Below the pieces are notes generated by a model. That model was not told the origin of the DNA. It ran no database searches and saw nothing but the letters and a program-made list of their open reading frames with translations. Position numbers and translations under genes: made by a program. Of a stretch of 64,000 nucleotides of DNA, positions 8,159 to 16,907 are shown piece by piece; the stretch's first letter is position 1, and the number at the start of each line of letters is the position of its first letter. The stretch lies in contig JBJEQP010000083.1 of the NCBI GenBank assembly GCA_051881815.1, forward strand, positions 124,001-188,000. Reading direction: 5' to 3'. The DNA comes from UMGS363 sp051881815. GTDB lineage: Bacteria; Bacillota; Clostridia; Oscillospirales; Ruminococcaceae.

Positions 8159-9327
8159 TACGCATATACCTCATCGACCGTTATAACGAGATTCAGCCTC
8201 GGATCCTTCTCCGATACCCGTTTTTTCAGCTCTGCGACTATCTTTTTGCGTTCGTTTTCATCATAACTGTCACGGATAACTATATCGAATATCGCATTTA
8301 TTGTTTTTTCTCCGTGTGTTATTCTGAAATCGTGTATAGAAATATTTTCATTGATCTCTTTTGCCGTATCAAGCACAAGCTTTTTCAGTGCAATTACCGT
8401 TTCATCCTTGTCGGCAACGGGATCCATGTGGATAACGAGCATTATTCCAAGCTTCTCGGTAACATCATGCTCGATCCTGTCAATGACCTCATGTGCATGA
8501 ACGATATCGGAGCTTTCGGGAATTTCTGCATGAACCGAAGCAAATTTTCTTCCCGGGCCGTAATCGTGAACTATAAGGTCATGGATTCCGCATATTTCAT
8601 CCGCTTTCATGATCTCGTCCGAAAGCTGTTGGATGAACTCGGGAGAAGGCGGCGTTCCGAGAAGAAGCCCGATCGTTTCTTTTGTAAGTCCAAAACCGCC
8701 GTACATTATGTAAACAGCAACGATAACACCGATATAACCGTCTATCGAGAACGGCAGAAAATGTCCGACAGCCGTTGCAAGAATTACTGCGGAAGTCGAG
8801 ATAACATCGTTCACACTGTCACGGGCGGTCGCTCTCATAACGGAAGAATCAATTGTTTTTCCGATATAAGAGTATGCGAAATACATCCAGAGCTTTACGA
8901 GCAGCGAAAGCGCAAGAATTATCATCATCGGAAGGCTGAAGGCTATCTCTTCAGGATGAAGTATCTTGTCAAAGGAGGTTTTGAAAAGCTCAAATCCAAC
9001 AAGCATTATCAGAAAAGCCACTATGAGCGATGAGATATATTCCATTCTTCCGTGACCGTAGGGATGCTCCCTGTCGGGGCGTCGGTTGGAAAGCTTTGCA
9101 CCGATGACAGCCACGAAGCAGCTTCCCATATCGGAAAGGTTATTGAACGCATCCGACATGATCGCGATACTTTTCATTGCCATGCCGATAAATAATTTCA
9201 CTCCGAACAAGAACAGGTTGCATATACCGCCGAGAACTCCGCCCAGCACAGAGTAGTTCTCACGGACTGTTTTGTCTTCGGTGTTTTCATAGTTTTTAAC
9301 AAATTTTTTTACAAGTAATTTTATCAA
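8158..9327 (-). CDS. Cation diffusion facilitator (CDF) metal efflux transporter
   Basis: A 389-residue CDF protein with six membrane helices and a C-terminal cytoplasmic ferredoxin-like domain. Metal-site signatures DAFNNLSD (helix 2) and DSVNDVIS (helix 5) are present; it should export Zn, Mn, Fe or related divalent ions for protons. The C-terminal domain is longer than in the minimal YiiP type. I place the start at TTG 9327 because AGGGG lies 8 bases upstream; an ATG at 9375 would fall within the terminator hairpin of the preceding gene. Coupled to the YgjP gene. Confidence 0.88.
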   Translation of the reverse strand: MIKLLVKKFVKNYENTEDKTVRENYSVLGGVLGGICNLFLFGVKLFIGMAMKSIAIMSDAFNNLSDMGSCFVAVIGAKLSNRRPDREHPYGHGRMEYISSLIVAFLIMLVGFELFKTSFDKILHPEEIAFSLPMMIILALSLLVKLWMYFAYSYIGKTIDSSVMRATARDSVNDVISTSAVILATAVGHFLPFSIDGYIGVIVAVYIMYGGFGLTKETIGLLLGTPPSPEFIQQLSDEIMKADEICGIHDLIVHDYGPGRKFASVHAEIPESSDIVHAHEVIDRIEHDVTEKLGIMLVIHMDPVADKDETVIALKKLVLDTAKEINENISIHDFRITHGEKTINAIFDIVIRDSYDENERKKIVAELKKRVSEKDPRLNLVITVDEVYA

Positions 9328-9348
9328 TGCTTTCACCCCTGTCAAAAT

Positions 9349-9392
9349 GATAAACAAACGCTGACCAAGCATCAATGCGTTGATCAGCGTTA
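9349..9392 (-). terminator. Terminator hairpin after the FnIII protein gene
   Basis: AACGCTGA (9357-9364) pairs with TCAGCGTT (9384-9391), with partial pairing of the inner bases; T-rich sequence lies on both sides. It separates the long FnIII gene from the CDF gene. Confidence 0.65.
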
Positions 9393-9403
9393 TTGTTTTT
9401 TTG

Positions 9404-12400
9404 TTACTTCTTGATACGGTAGCGCTTCTTTAATCTCTCAACGAATTTCGTTTTCTTCTCCATTGGGAGAATATCGGGGATAACCGTGATAAGGAGAACG
9501 CCCGTATTGAAGCTTCCGGAATATCCGCCTGTTCCTGCAGCGCCGCTTCCCGATCCTACATTGTCAAGGTTATCCTTGTAGATAACGAATGCGAAAGGCG
9601 AACAGCTTGCAGTTGTGAACTGAACGCACCATACTCCGCCGACATCCACGATAGCACTCGGAAGCACTTCAAGATCGGTAGATTCAACGAAAATATTATC
9701 GGAAACCACATCATCAATTGTTTCCGTTCCGTCGTCCTTGAGGTGGATAACCGTGATATAATCACGATAGCTCTGCATAACGTCGGGAACAGGAACAGTA
9801 AATGTGATGTTGAAGCCGTCATTCGGTTCAACCTCGATAAGCGTATTTTCAAGGTAAAGCGAAATATCAAACGGATAAACGATAAAGCTCTTCAAGCCGT
9901 TTGCGTAGTTGCGGAGAACTTCCTTTACGGCTCTTGTCGATTCGTCATTCACGGAGAAGTACGCATCAACAGGCTCGTCAAATGCCTCATGGTTTGCAGC
10001 AGCCGAGATAAGCTCGCTGTGTGAGATACCGTAAGGAGCCGTACCCTTGATATTGATAGTGTAGTCAACATCTGCGGCATCTCCCGCTGTCGGGATAGCA
10101 CTTACAGCAAGGGAATAGTCGCCTATAACTCTCACACCGTTCACAAACTTGTAGCCTGCGACCATATAGGTGTATTTTTTGCCGTTTTTAAGTCCGGTAT
10201 GCTCGTATGAACCCTTTGAAACGATACTCAACGGTTGGAAATCACCTGTGTTTTCGTCATAAACATAAACAACGTAACCGTCAACGCCCTTTGTTGTTGA
10301 CCATTTAAGAGCAACAGTTCTGTTTCCGGGAGTTGCAACAAGATCATTCGGAGGCGGATAGCTTGCACCTATCTTGACGGTAATGGTGGTCGTCTTTCCG
10401 CTTACTATCTTTTGGTTATTATCGAGCTTATATGCCACTACATAATATGACCAGGTTTCACCTTCGGTGAGTCCGCTGTGAACATAGGTATTCTTTGAAA
10501 CATCTATCTCCAGCTTCTTGCCGGTGTCGGATACTCCGTAAACCGTATAGCCGTCAGCGTCATTTACCTTTGTCCAGCTGAGTATAGCCGAGTTTTCGTT
10601 CGTCGTAACACTAAAGTCAACCGGAGTTGCAACAGAACCTCCTGCAACAGCAGAGATCGTAACGGACGGTGTGCTGTAAACAGGAACGTTGTTTACTGTC
10701 TTATATGCAACAACATAATAATAGTATGTCTTTCCCGCAATAAGTCCCGTGTGGAGGAACTCGCTTTTTGTAACATTAAATGTTTCCGTCTTTCCGTCGC
10801 AGGTCGCATAAACGATATAGCCCTCTGCACCGGGAACATCAGTCCAGTCAAGCTGTATCTGTCTGTCACCCGATACTGCCGTAAGGTCGGCAGGGATCCC
10901 TACCGCACCGCCGATGGTTATTGTTACTGTATTTGAACGATCTCCTTCAAAATACTGTGTAGAACCGTCAGGAAGAATTTCCGAACGATATGCAACAACA
11001 TAATAGGTGTAGGTCTGACCGTAATTTACATCAGTATGAACATACTCGTTTGTTGTGAGGTCCTTGCGGATCGTTGTTCCGTTGGAAACGATATAAAGAT
11101 AATAACCGGTAAAGTCACCCGTTGCCTTCGACCATGTGATCCTTACAACGTCCCCATCCTGTACAGCGGTAAGGTCGGTAACCTTTAAGATCGGATTTCC
11201 GACAACTGCACAAACGAAATTCGAGTATGCGCTCTTTTTAGGCTCGGTCAATCCCGATATTCTCTTTGTTGCCCTTACCCTGAAAACGTAAAAATCGCCT
11301 GCGCGGAGGTCTGTAAGAGTATAGCTTGTCTGTGTAACACTTTCAACAGTTGAGGAGATGAACTGACTGTTTTTGTCATAGCGCTTTACTTCGATCTCAT
11401 AGCCTGTTGCTGTGTCAACGGGATCCCATGTAACGGTGATATCTCCGTTTGATGATAATGCCTTGACATTCTTCGGTGGGTCGAACGGCGTTGTGATCTT
11501 GACCGTATAACCCTCGGCATACGGTTCATACTCGCTTGCCGGACGCTTTACAACATTATACGGGTCGGAAGGATCGGCTGTGAGCACATAGGATCTTACT
11601 CTGAAAGTATACTCTATATCGGGAGTAAGGTTATGGATAGTGTAAGAGAACTTGTTCGTTTCTCCGCTTACAGCGACATCAGCCGCCTTCTGCGTGATCT
11701 CCTTTGCATTCTTGGTAAATATATCGTCATATATCGAATCATACGCATCATTATATTCGCCGGAGAAGTTATCCATAATATAGTCAAGCTTATCTGCTAC
11801 ATTATTCCAATCAACTTCACCGTGATTTGCAACGATCTGATCTATTGCTTTCTGCTCAACGTTCCTTGTTATTTCCTTGAGCGTGTCTGTCTTGATATAC
11901 TGAATATCAAAGCCTTCAGCCTTCGGATCGCTGCATATCCATGAGATCGTCGCATAATCATCACCGGGGATCACCTGGATAGTGTGCGGCGCATAAAGCG
12001 TTTCCATTGTAAGCTTCTTCGAAACAACGGCAGGAGGATAGCTCTTGCTTCCGTCGGGATCGCTGTTCTTGGAGTTCACAGCCGTAAGATAATATGTATA
12101 TTCGGTATCATAAGCAATGTTCTGATCAAGATATGAAACGGTTGAGCCGTTATTGATCGTTGCGATCGTCTGCTTGCTGCTTACGGGATCGGAACCGTAT
12201 TTGAAGGTACGCTCAATGATATAGCCCGTAGCATTCTCAACAGGATCCCAACTGAGAACAAAGGATGTACCGTTCTGCGTTACCGTAAAATTCTGCGGAA
12301 CAGCAGTATTCGTGTAAACAGCAGCGGCATTTGCGTCAATGCTTCCGTCCGAACCTGCTCCGGGGACATGACCCGTGATGAAATAATCACTCTTGTTCGT

Positions 12401-13846
12401 ATATTCGGCGATGGATGTAATGCCCTGTGTTCTGTCCCACTTCGCCGGAACAAGATAATATTTGTATGCCGTTGTCGGCTTAACGCCGCTTGCGGTCGTA
12501 TCTTCGTAAACGGTGCTTCCGTAGGTGATAGAGGAATTCGTGTCATCAACGGCAGCAATGAGCTTGTATGCCTTTAATGTCGGATCCGAGCTCATGTATT
12601 CACTGCGGTAAACGAGATAGCCGTAAGCGCTCGGCGCAGGGTTGGTATCAAGGATGACCTTTATAGAATCCTGCTGTGTGTTGCTGTCATGGGTATAGAT
12701 GACCTTTGTTTTAACGTCATCCATTCTTCTTGCGGGAAGCTCCCACGAATTTGAATAATGAGGTATAAGTGTAGTTTTTGAAACAACAAGATCGTTTTTC
12801 AGAGTTTTGACATATTTTGATGTAAGCCCGTCGGCACTATTGGTGTATGAACCCGAATAGTATCTCTGAACATTCGTACCTGCACCGTAAAGAAGCTGTG
12901 TAGCATGAGAGCCGTCGGGATTAACGCTGTCCATATATCTTGAGCTAAAGGTTTCCTTTAATGATACAGTATTTGAGGGGAAACCGACAACCATATTGTT
13001 CGCGTCGAGTTCAAAAGCTTCAACGAAATATCTTGATGTATTGCTGTAGCCTATCCACTGCTGATTTGCACAGAGGAAGAATCTGTAGTCAGCATCGGGG
13101 TCAAGATTTACGACCTCAACATAGTCGGTAAGTCCCGTAAAATCAGTATTTTCCCTCAAATATCTGCTTGTACCTCTCCAGCTTGAGGAGGTTTCACACT
13201 GAACAAAGCTCGTCTGACCGTCTTTGGTCATATAGGCATATACTTCAATGCCGTTTATGATACCGTCAGCCTTGCTCTTTTCACTCGAACCGGCAGGTCT
13301 TAGCTTTACGGGGAGAGCGTCACCGGCCGTACCTGAAACATAGTCGTTCTTGTTCCACTTTATGCGGCAGCTTGTCGAAGTGATATCGGTGATATCGGTG
13401 ATCTTCGGAGCCTTGAAATCATCAAATGGGATCTCGATATCATAGAGAACGCTCTCATCCCCGTCGATCGGGACAAATTTACTGTACTGAACGGAATTAT
13501 ACTTCCAGTCGGCATAGATAGCCGAGGACTGAATGGACGGGAACACGGTCGGAATGAACATCATCACAAATGCAAAGCTCAAAGCGACCGAAAGCATTCT
13601 CGGCATAAGTCCCTTTTTAACATATACAATATCGTCTTTTCTTGCATGACGGTGCTTTTCGCTGCTCTTTATCCCAAGAAAATTTCCTTTCTTATCGGAA
13701 AGAGCAATGTCCAGATTGCATACAATAAAATAGAAAAGCTTCACAAGGCCTGCCGCAGCAAGGCACGGCAGAAGCAGGAGCACATTTTTTTCCGCAGTAT
13801 CGGAAAGCTTCTTTAAAATCCTTTTTCGTCTATTAAAATCAAGCAT
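9404..13846 (-). CDS. Giant surface protein with about nine fibronectin type III domains
   Basis: A 1480-residue protein. The N-terminus is cytoplasmic and basic, with hydrophobic stretches at about 22-42 and 82-105, the second resembling a signal or anchor followed by the extracellular part. From about residue 145 to 1265 the protein is a string of FnIII modules, each with the pattern I-x-W-x-x-V-x-x-A-x-G-Y and later Y-x-Y-x-V. The last about 200 residues are a unique beta-rich domain with a Ser/Gly-rich stretch and a basic tail (RLKKRYRIKK). No LPXTG or dockerin is evident. The role is unproven; adhesion or polymer binding is likely. One modest ATG start at 13846 is used. Confidence 0.85.
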   Translation of the reverse strand: MLDFNRRKRILKKLSDTAEKNVLLLLPCLAAAGLVKLFYFIVCNLDIALSDKKGNFLGIKSSEKHRHARKDDIVYVKKGLMPRMLSVALSFAFVMMFIPTVFPSIQSSAIYADWKYNSVQYSKFVPIDGDESVLYDIEIPFDDFKAPKITDITDITSTSCRIKWNKNDYVSGTAGDALPVKLRPAGSSEKSKADGIINGIEVYAYMTKDGQTSFVQCETSSSWRGTSRYLRENTDFTGLTDYVEVVNLDPDADYRFFLCANQQWIGYSNTSRYFVEAFELDANNMVVGFPSNTVSLKETFSSRYMDSVNPDGSHATQLLYGAGTNVQRYYSGSYTNSADGLTSKYVKTLKNDLVVSKTTLIPHYSNSWELPARRMDDVKTKVIYTHDSNTQQDSIKVILDTNPAPSAYGYLVYRSEYMSSDPTLKAYKLIAAVDDTNSSITYGSTVYEDTTASGVKPTTAYKYYLVPAKWDRTQGITSIAEYTNKSDYFITGHVPGAGSDGSIDANAAAVYTNTAVPQNFTVTQNGTSFVLSWDPVENATGYIIERTFKYGSDPVSSKQTIATINNGSTVSYLDQNIAYDTEYTYYLTAVNSKNSDPDGSKSYPPAVVSKKLTMETLYAPHTIQVIPGDDYATISWICSDPKAEGFDIQYIKTDTLKEITRNVEQKAIDQIVANHGEVDWNNVADKLDYIMDNFSGEYNDAYDSIYDDIFTKNAKEITQKAADVAVSGETNKFSYTIHNLTPDIEYTFRVRSYVLTADPSDPYNVVKRPASEYEPYAEGYTVKITTPFDPPKNVKALSSNGDITVTWDPVDTATGYEIEVKRYDKNSQFISSTVESVTQTSYTLTDLRAGDFYVFRVRATKRISGLTEPKKSAYSNFVCAVVGNPILKVTDLTAVQDGDVVRITWSKATGDFTGYYLYIVSNGTTIRKDLTTNEYVHTDVNYGQTYTYYVVAYRSEILPDGSTQYFEGDRSNTVTITIGGAVGIPADLTAVSGDRQIQLDWTDVPGAEGYIVYATCDGKTETFNVTKSEFLHTGLIAGKTYYYYVVAYKTVNNVPVYSTPSVTISAVAGGSVATPVDFSVTTNENSAILSWTKVNDADGYTVYGVSDTGKKLEIDVSKNTYVHSGLTEGETWSYYVVAYKLDNNQKIVSGKTTTITVKIGASYPPPNDLVATPGNRTVALKWSTTKGVDGYVVYVYDENTGDFQPLSIVSKGSYEHTGLKNGKKYTYMVAGYKFVNGVRVIGDYSLAVSAIPTAGDAADVDYTINIKGTAPYGISHSELISAAANHEAFDEPVDAYFSVNDESTRAVKEVLRNYANGLKSFIVYPFDISLYLENTLIEVEPNDGFNITFTVPVPDVMQSYRDYITVIHLKDDGTETIDDVVSDNIFVESTDLEVLPSAIVDVGGVWCVQFTTASCSPFAFVIYKDNLDNVGSGSGAAGTGGYSGSFNTGVLLITVIPDILPMEKKTKFVERLKKRYRIKK

Positions 13847-13969
13847 ATATACCCTCCGTAAAGTAATATGTGCATATTTTTCATAAGTATAGATATTTAT
13901 TAGATTATAACATATTATGAAAAATTTGTCCAGTACGGCAAGGTAAAATTTTGCACAAAAATTCTCTTA

Positions 13970-14383
13970 TTATAACGGCATTTTCTTCAATCCTGAAAAG
14001 TGCAGCCTGAATCCTTCGCATATCGCCGCCGCAGGAACGGAAAGCAGGAACCAGAACGCCGAAAACATCACGCATATCTGCCCGAAGAGATTAAACGGCT
14101 GCGAGGAATAATCCCATACGTTCCAGCCGAGGAGAAGGTTCACAACGCAGCCGACCAGCAGTTCAAGCGAGGTTATGACCGTGCAGCCGTAGATACATTT
14201 TGCAAGCATCCCCTCATCGGGACGGGCGGAAAAATGACGATACATTATCAGAAGGCAGGCTCCGCCCGTAAGAGTCATGCTCCAATGCGTGAATCCCCGA
14301 AAAAGTATCTCTATCATCGAATAAATAAGTCCGCCCGACATAAAAACCGTCAGATTTTCCACAAACCTTCCCTTTCGCGTCAT
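13970..14383 (-). CDS. Four-helix membrane protein, putative ABC-transporter type IV (CmpB-like, PF06541)
   Basis: A 137-residue integral membrane protein. Motifs GGLIYSMIEILFRGFTHWSM and WDYSSQPFNLFGQIC are typical of the PF06541 family, often labelled putative ABC transporter permease, although no ATPase is adjacent. The function is unknown. The start at 14383 is chosen because AAAGGCGG precedes it by 7 bases; a farther ATG at 14443 lacks a ribosome site. Confidence 0.8.
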   Translation of the reverse strand: MTRKGRFVENLTVFMSGGLIYSMIEILFRGFTHWSMTLTGGACLLIMYRHFSARPDEGMLAKCIYGCTVITSLELLVGCVVNLLLGWNVWDYSSQPFNLFGQICVMFSAFWFLLSVPAAAICEGFRLHFSGLKKMPL

Positions 14384-14680
14384 TTTTTTACCGCCTTTCG
14401 CCCGTAATTTTATTTTCAGCAGTATTATGTGCCGAACAGACAAGAGAAATAAGCGGAAAAATTTCCGATAAAAGACGTTTTTTGCTTATTTTCGTGTTTC
14501 TTTCATATTTTTAACACAAATAAAGGTTATTATATAATCATTCCAAAGGAAACAAAAAAACTTCCCGAGGAACCCGAACAAGACAATATCTACTTTCCAT
14601 ATTCTCCCTCTTTTCATTTACGCCGCACCGACATTACATCTCATCGGTGCGGCACAAGCTAAACTGACCGCAAGGTCTTA

Positions 14681-14781
14681 TACTAAAAACCATTTAAAAA
14701 CTGTACAAAAAATCAAGCAACAATCTCTCGTATATGGATTTTGCGCAGATTTTTTGTCTACAGTTTAAATGGGTTTTAGTA
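14681..14781. mobile_element. Palindromic MITE-like element, short class, copy A2 (101 bp)
   Basis: The ends are TACTAAAAACCATTTA and TAAATGGGTTTTAGTA, with inner arms CTGTACAAAAAATC and GATTTTTTGTCTACAG. Perfect 3-bp duplication TTA (14678-14680, 14782-14784). Compared with A3 the outer arms differ on both sides but remain complementary. Confidence 0.85.
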
Positions 14782-14878
14782 TTATATATTGCCGACAGCG
14801 GAAATATTCGTACACAAAATGTCGGCGGCAAAAAATAATCCGATCACGGTTTACATATATTCCCTCGAAAATTTCTCC

Positions 14879-14932
14879 TTCAAAAAAATCAGACCGAAGA
14901 GTTCCCCCTCTTTTCGGTCTGATTTTTTTGAA
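14879..14932. terminator. Isolated bidirectional terminator-like hairpin
   Basis: TTCAAAAAAATCAGACCGAA and TTCGGTCTGATTTTTTTGAA are perfectly complementary arms around a 14-base loop. It has A- and T-tracts for both strands but no gene ends nearby. Confidence 0.75.
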
Positions 14933-14950
14933 GATATTTCTGCAAATTAC

Positions 14951-15144
14951 CACGGTATTTCAATGAGTGAACAAACAATGAAATTTCTATGAAAATATGG
15001 TCATAATCACCGTATTTTACTGTAGAGGACGGGTCGCCCGTCCCGTTTTTTTATGGCATCGGTAACATCGGGACGGGAAACCCGTCCCCTACAATAGTTT
15101 GTTAATAATTTTGTGAGAAATAATTCACTCGTTGAAATACCGTG
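14951..15144. mobile_element. 194-bp MITE with 21-bp inverted ends and 10-bp target duplication
   Basis: CACGGTATTTCAATGAGTGAA (14951-14971) and TTCACTCGTTGAAATACCGTG (15124-15144) are inverted with one mismatch. Directly outside, TGCAAATTAC occurs on both sides (14941-14950 and 15145-15154). Inside are two GC palindromes (GGACGGG-TCG-CCCGTCC and GGGACGGG-AAA-CCCGTCCC) that also pair with each other. There is no transposase, so it was moved in trans. Confidence 0.85.
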
Positions 15145-15163
15145 TGCAAATTACGCTTATCGG

Positions 15164-15192
15164 TTGACTTTGAACGGTATATATGGTATTAT
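15164..15192 (+). promoter_or_regulatory. Promoter of the lipase gene
   Basis: TTGACT (15164-15169) and TATTAT (15187-15192), 17-bp spacer. The -35 box lies only 10 bases beyond the MITE duplication. Confidence 0.6.
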
Positions 15193-15246
15193 TTAAACAA
15201 TATGACATAAACTTTATGACATCAAATCTTTGCAGGAAGTGATAGA

Positions 15247-16143
15247 ATGAAATATCCTATTTTATTGGTTCATGGCATGGGATTCAGGGATGATCATGCA
15301 GTAGGCTATTGGGGAAGAATACCGCAGAAGCTCAAGGATAACGGCTTTTCCGTGTATTTCAGCAATCAGGACAGCAACGGTTCCATTGAATCAAATTCAC
15401 TCAAGGTAGCCGAGAGCATCGACAACGCACTTAAAGCCGAAAATGCCGAAAAGGTCAATATAATCGCCCACTCAAAAGGCGGACTTGAAGCAAGATATGC
15501 CGCATCAAGCTTAGGCTGCTCGGACAAGATCGCCTCGATCACGACTTTATCCACTCCGCATAACGGTTCAAAAACAGTCGACAGTCTTATGAAGATACCC
15601 GAAGTGCTTATAAAGGGCGGCTGCAAGGTGACCGACCTGTGGTTCAGGATCCTTGGAGATAAAAATCCCGATACATTCAGCGCGATCTGTTCATTCCGTA
15701 CAAAGGACGCACAGCGGTTCAATGAGCAGAATCCCGATATCGAAACGATATATTATCAAAGCTATGCCTTTGTTATGAAACACGCATGGTCGGATATGTT
15801 TATGTGGCTCCCAAGCCTGGTCGTCCGCCGCTTTGACGGAGAAAATGACGGCTTGCTTTCCCCCGAATCCGTGAAGTGGGGGAATTTCAAAGGCGTTGTA
15901 AAAAGCATCGGAAACAGGGGTATCTCCCACTGTGATGAAGTCGATATGCGCCGAAGCAGATTAACAAAAAAACAAGGAGACGGCATTATAGTACTGCCGA
16001 TAAAGAAGCATTCATCGGTACCGAGCCGCAAACTTTGGGTATGTCGTAATGTAACCTGCGAACTGCCCCAGGGGGCTCCCCTTGCCGACATACCCGAATT
16101 TTATCTTGAAATTGCAAAGCAGCTTGAACAGATGGGATTTTGA
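15247..16143 (+). CDS. Alpha/beta-hydrolase lipase (triacylglycerol lipase-like)
   Basis: A 298-residue protein without a signal peptide. LLVHGMG near the N-terminus forms the oxyanion hole region, AHSKGG carries the nucleophile S76, and an Asp (ENDGLLSP) and His (GISHCDEVD) follow in the order expected for a lipase triad. It resembles cytoplasmic bacterial triacylglycerol lipases/esterases of the LipA type. The substrate is unknown. GCAGGAAGTG lies just before the ATG. A rho-independent terminator follows at 16160. Confidence 0.88.
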   Translation: MKYPILLVHGMGFRDDHAVGYWGRIPQKLKDNGFSVYFSNQDSNGSIESNSLKVAESIDNALKAENAEKVNIIAHSKGGLEARYAASSLGCSDKIASITTLSTPHNGSKTVDSLMKIPEVLIKGGCKVTDLWFRILGDKNPDTFSAICSFRTKDAQRFNEQNPDIETIYYQSYAFVMKHAWSDMFMWLPSLVVRRFDGENDGLLSPESVKWGNFKGVVKSIGNRGISHCDEVDMRRSRLTKKQGDGIIVLPIKKHSSVPSRKLWVCRNVTCELPQGAPLADIPEFYLEIAKQLEQMGF

Positions 16144-16159
16144 TGATCAAAATACAAAA

Positions 16160-16196
16160 TTGCCGATTGGATCTTTCGTCCGATCGGCATTTCTGT
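16160..16196 (+). terminator. Intrinsic terminator after the lipase gene
   Basis: TGCCGATTGGA and TCCGATCGGCA pair (one G-T) around CTTTCG, followed by TTTCT; it abuts the converging CPCC-flavin fusion gene. Confidence 0.75.
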
Positions 16197-16897
16197 TATG
16201 CTTTTTTCTTCTGTTTTCCCGTTGCACTTTCAATGTCAACTCTCCAGACAGCAGTCCTCGGCAGGCTCCTATTGACCGCATTATCAAAATCAGCCATATT
16301 TGACGGAGTGAAACGCTCGCATATTGCCTTCAAAGCGATTATCTTTTCTTCGTCGTCCGTGACATTGACAGCCTTTCCTCTTACAACAGCTGATTTGAAA
16401 TAGGTCGTGAACTTGTCCTCGGCACTGACCACATCAACTGCCGCAGTTATGCAGACATCGGGTCCCTTCAGCATAGCTTCGGTCTTTCGTCCGACCTCGG
16501 CAGAATGAAAATAGAGCGCTTCGCCTACTCTTACAGCAGATATCGGAACGCAGTAAGGCAGACCGTCCTCATCTATCATAGAGATAACGACATATTTGGC
16601 TTTGTCGAGCACTTCAAATGCGAACTTCTCATCCTCTCTGCGGTCGGTTCTGCGCATAAAGGCAGCTTTTTCGGCAGCGGAAGGCTTTCGTACCTTTTCG
16701 GCAAAACGCTCTTCACAGACGCCGAACTCTTCATAGTTTTTCCGTGCTTCGTTAAGTGAAACGCTGTTTGCACCGCCGCTCATCACGGGGTCACTTTCCT
16801 GCAGCTTATCCTTTTCCCAAAAGCAGACGGGGCAGATCTCATATTCCTCCGCCGAATCAAGCGATGCACAGCCGCAGCATTTGCATACAAATTTCAT
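16196..16897 (-). CDS. Fusion: CPCC cysteine-rich domain + pyridoxamine 5'-phosphate oxidase-like (Nim-type) domain
   Basis: A 233-residue two-domain protein. Residues 1-60 match the CPCC family (paired Cys-x-x-Cys sites, ICPVCFWEKD and SGGANSVSLNEARKNYEEFG). Residues from about 78 onward match the flavin-binding split-barrel family related to NimA (MRRTDRR, FEVLDKAKYVVISMIDEDGLPYCVPIS). The second part probably binds FMN or another cofactor and could reduce small molecules; the first likely binds zinc. The domains normally occur separately, so the join is unusual. The start is at ATG 16897 with a purine-rich site upstream. It lies 11 bases after the lipoprotein gene. Confidence 0.82.
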   Translation of the reverse strand: MKFVCKCCGCASLDSAEEYEICPVCFWEKDKLQESDPVMSGGANSVSLNEARKNYEEFGVCEERFAEKVRKPSAAEKAAFMRRTDRREDEKFAFEVLDKAKYVVISMIDEDGLPYCVPISAVRVGEALYFHSAEVGRKTEAMLKGPDVCITAAVDVVSAEDKFTTYFKSAVVRGKAVNVTDDEEKIIALKAICERFTPSNMADFDNAVNRSLPRTAVWRVDIESATGKQKKKA

Positions 16898-16907
16898 TTT
16901 ATTTCCC

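Larger units (their letters stand above)
14384..15246. other. 863-base gene-free region rich in palindromes
   Basis: No credible gene is seen. It holds a GC-rich stem (GCCGCACCGA / TCGGTGCGGC, 14621-14653), the palindromic element A2, an isolated terminator hairpin, a second 194-bp element with a 10-bp target duplication, and the lipase promoter. Short reading frames here arise from the palindromes. Confidence 0.7.

Noticed and set aside
14765..14992. Several 60-70 codon frames around the A2 element and the isolated hairpin
   Set aside because: They mirror each other on both strands, as palindromes force them to; none has a ribosome site.
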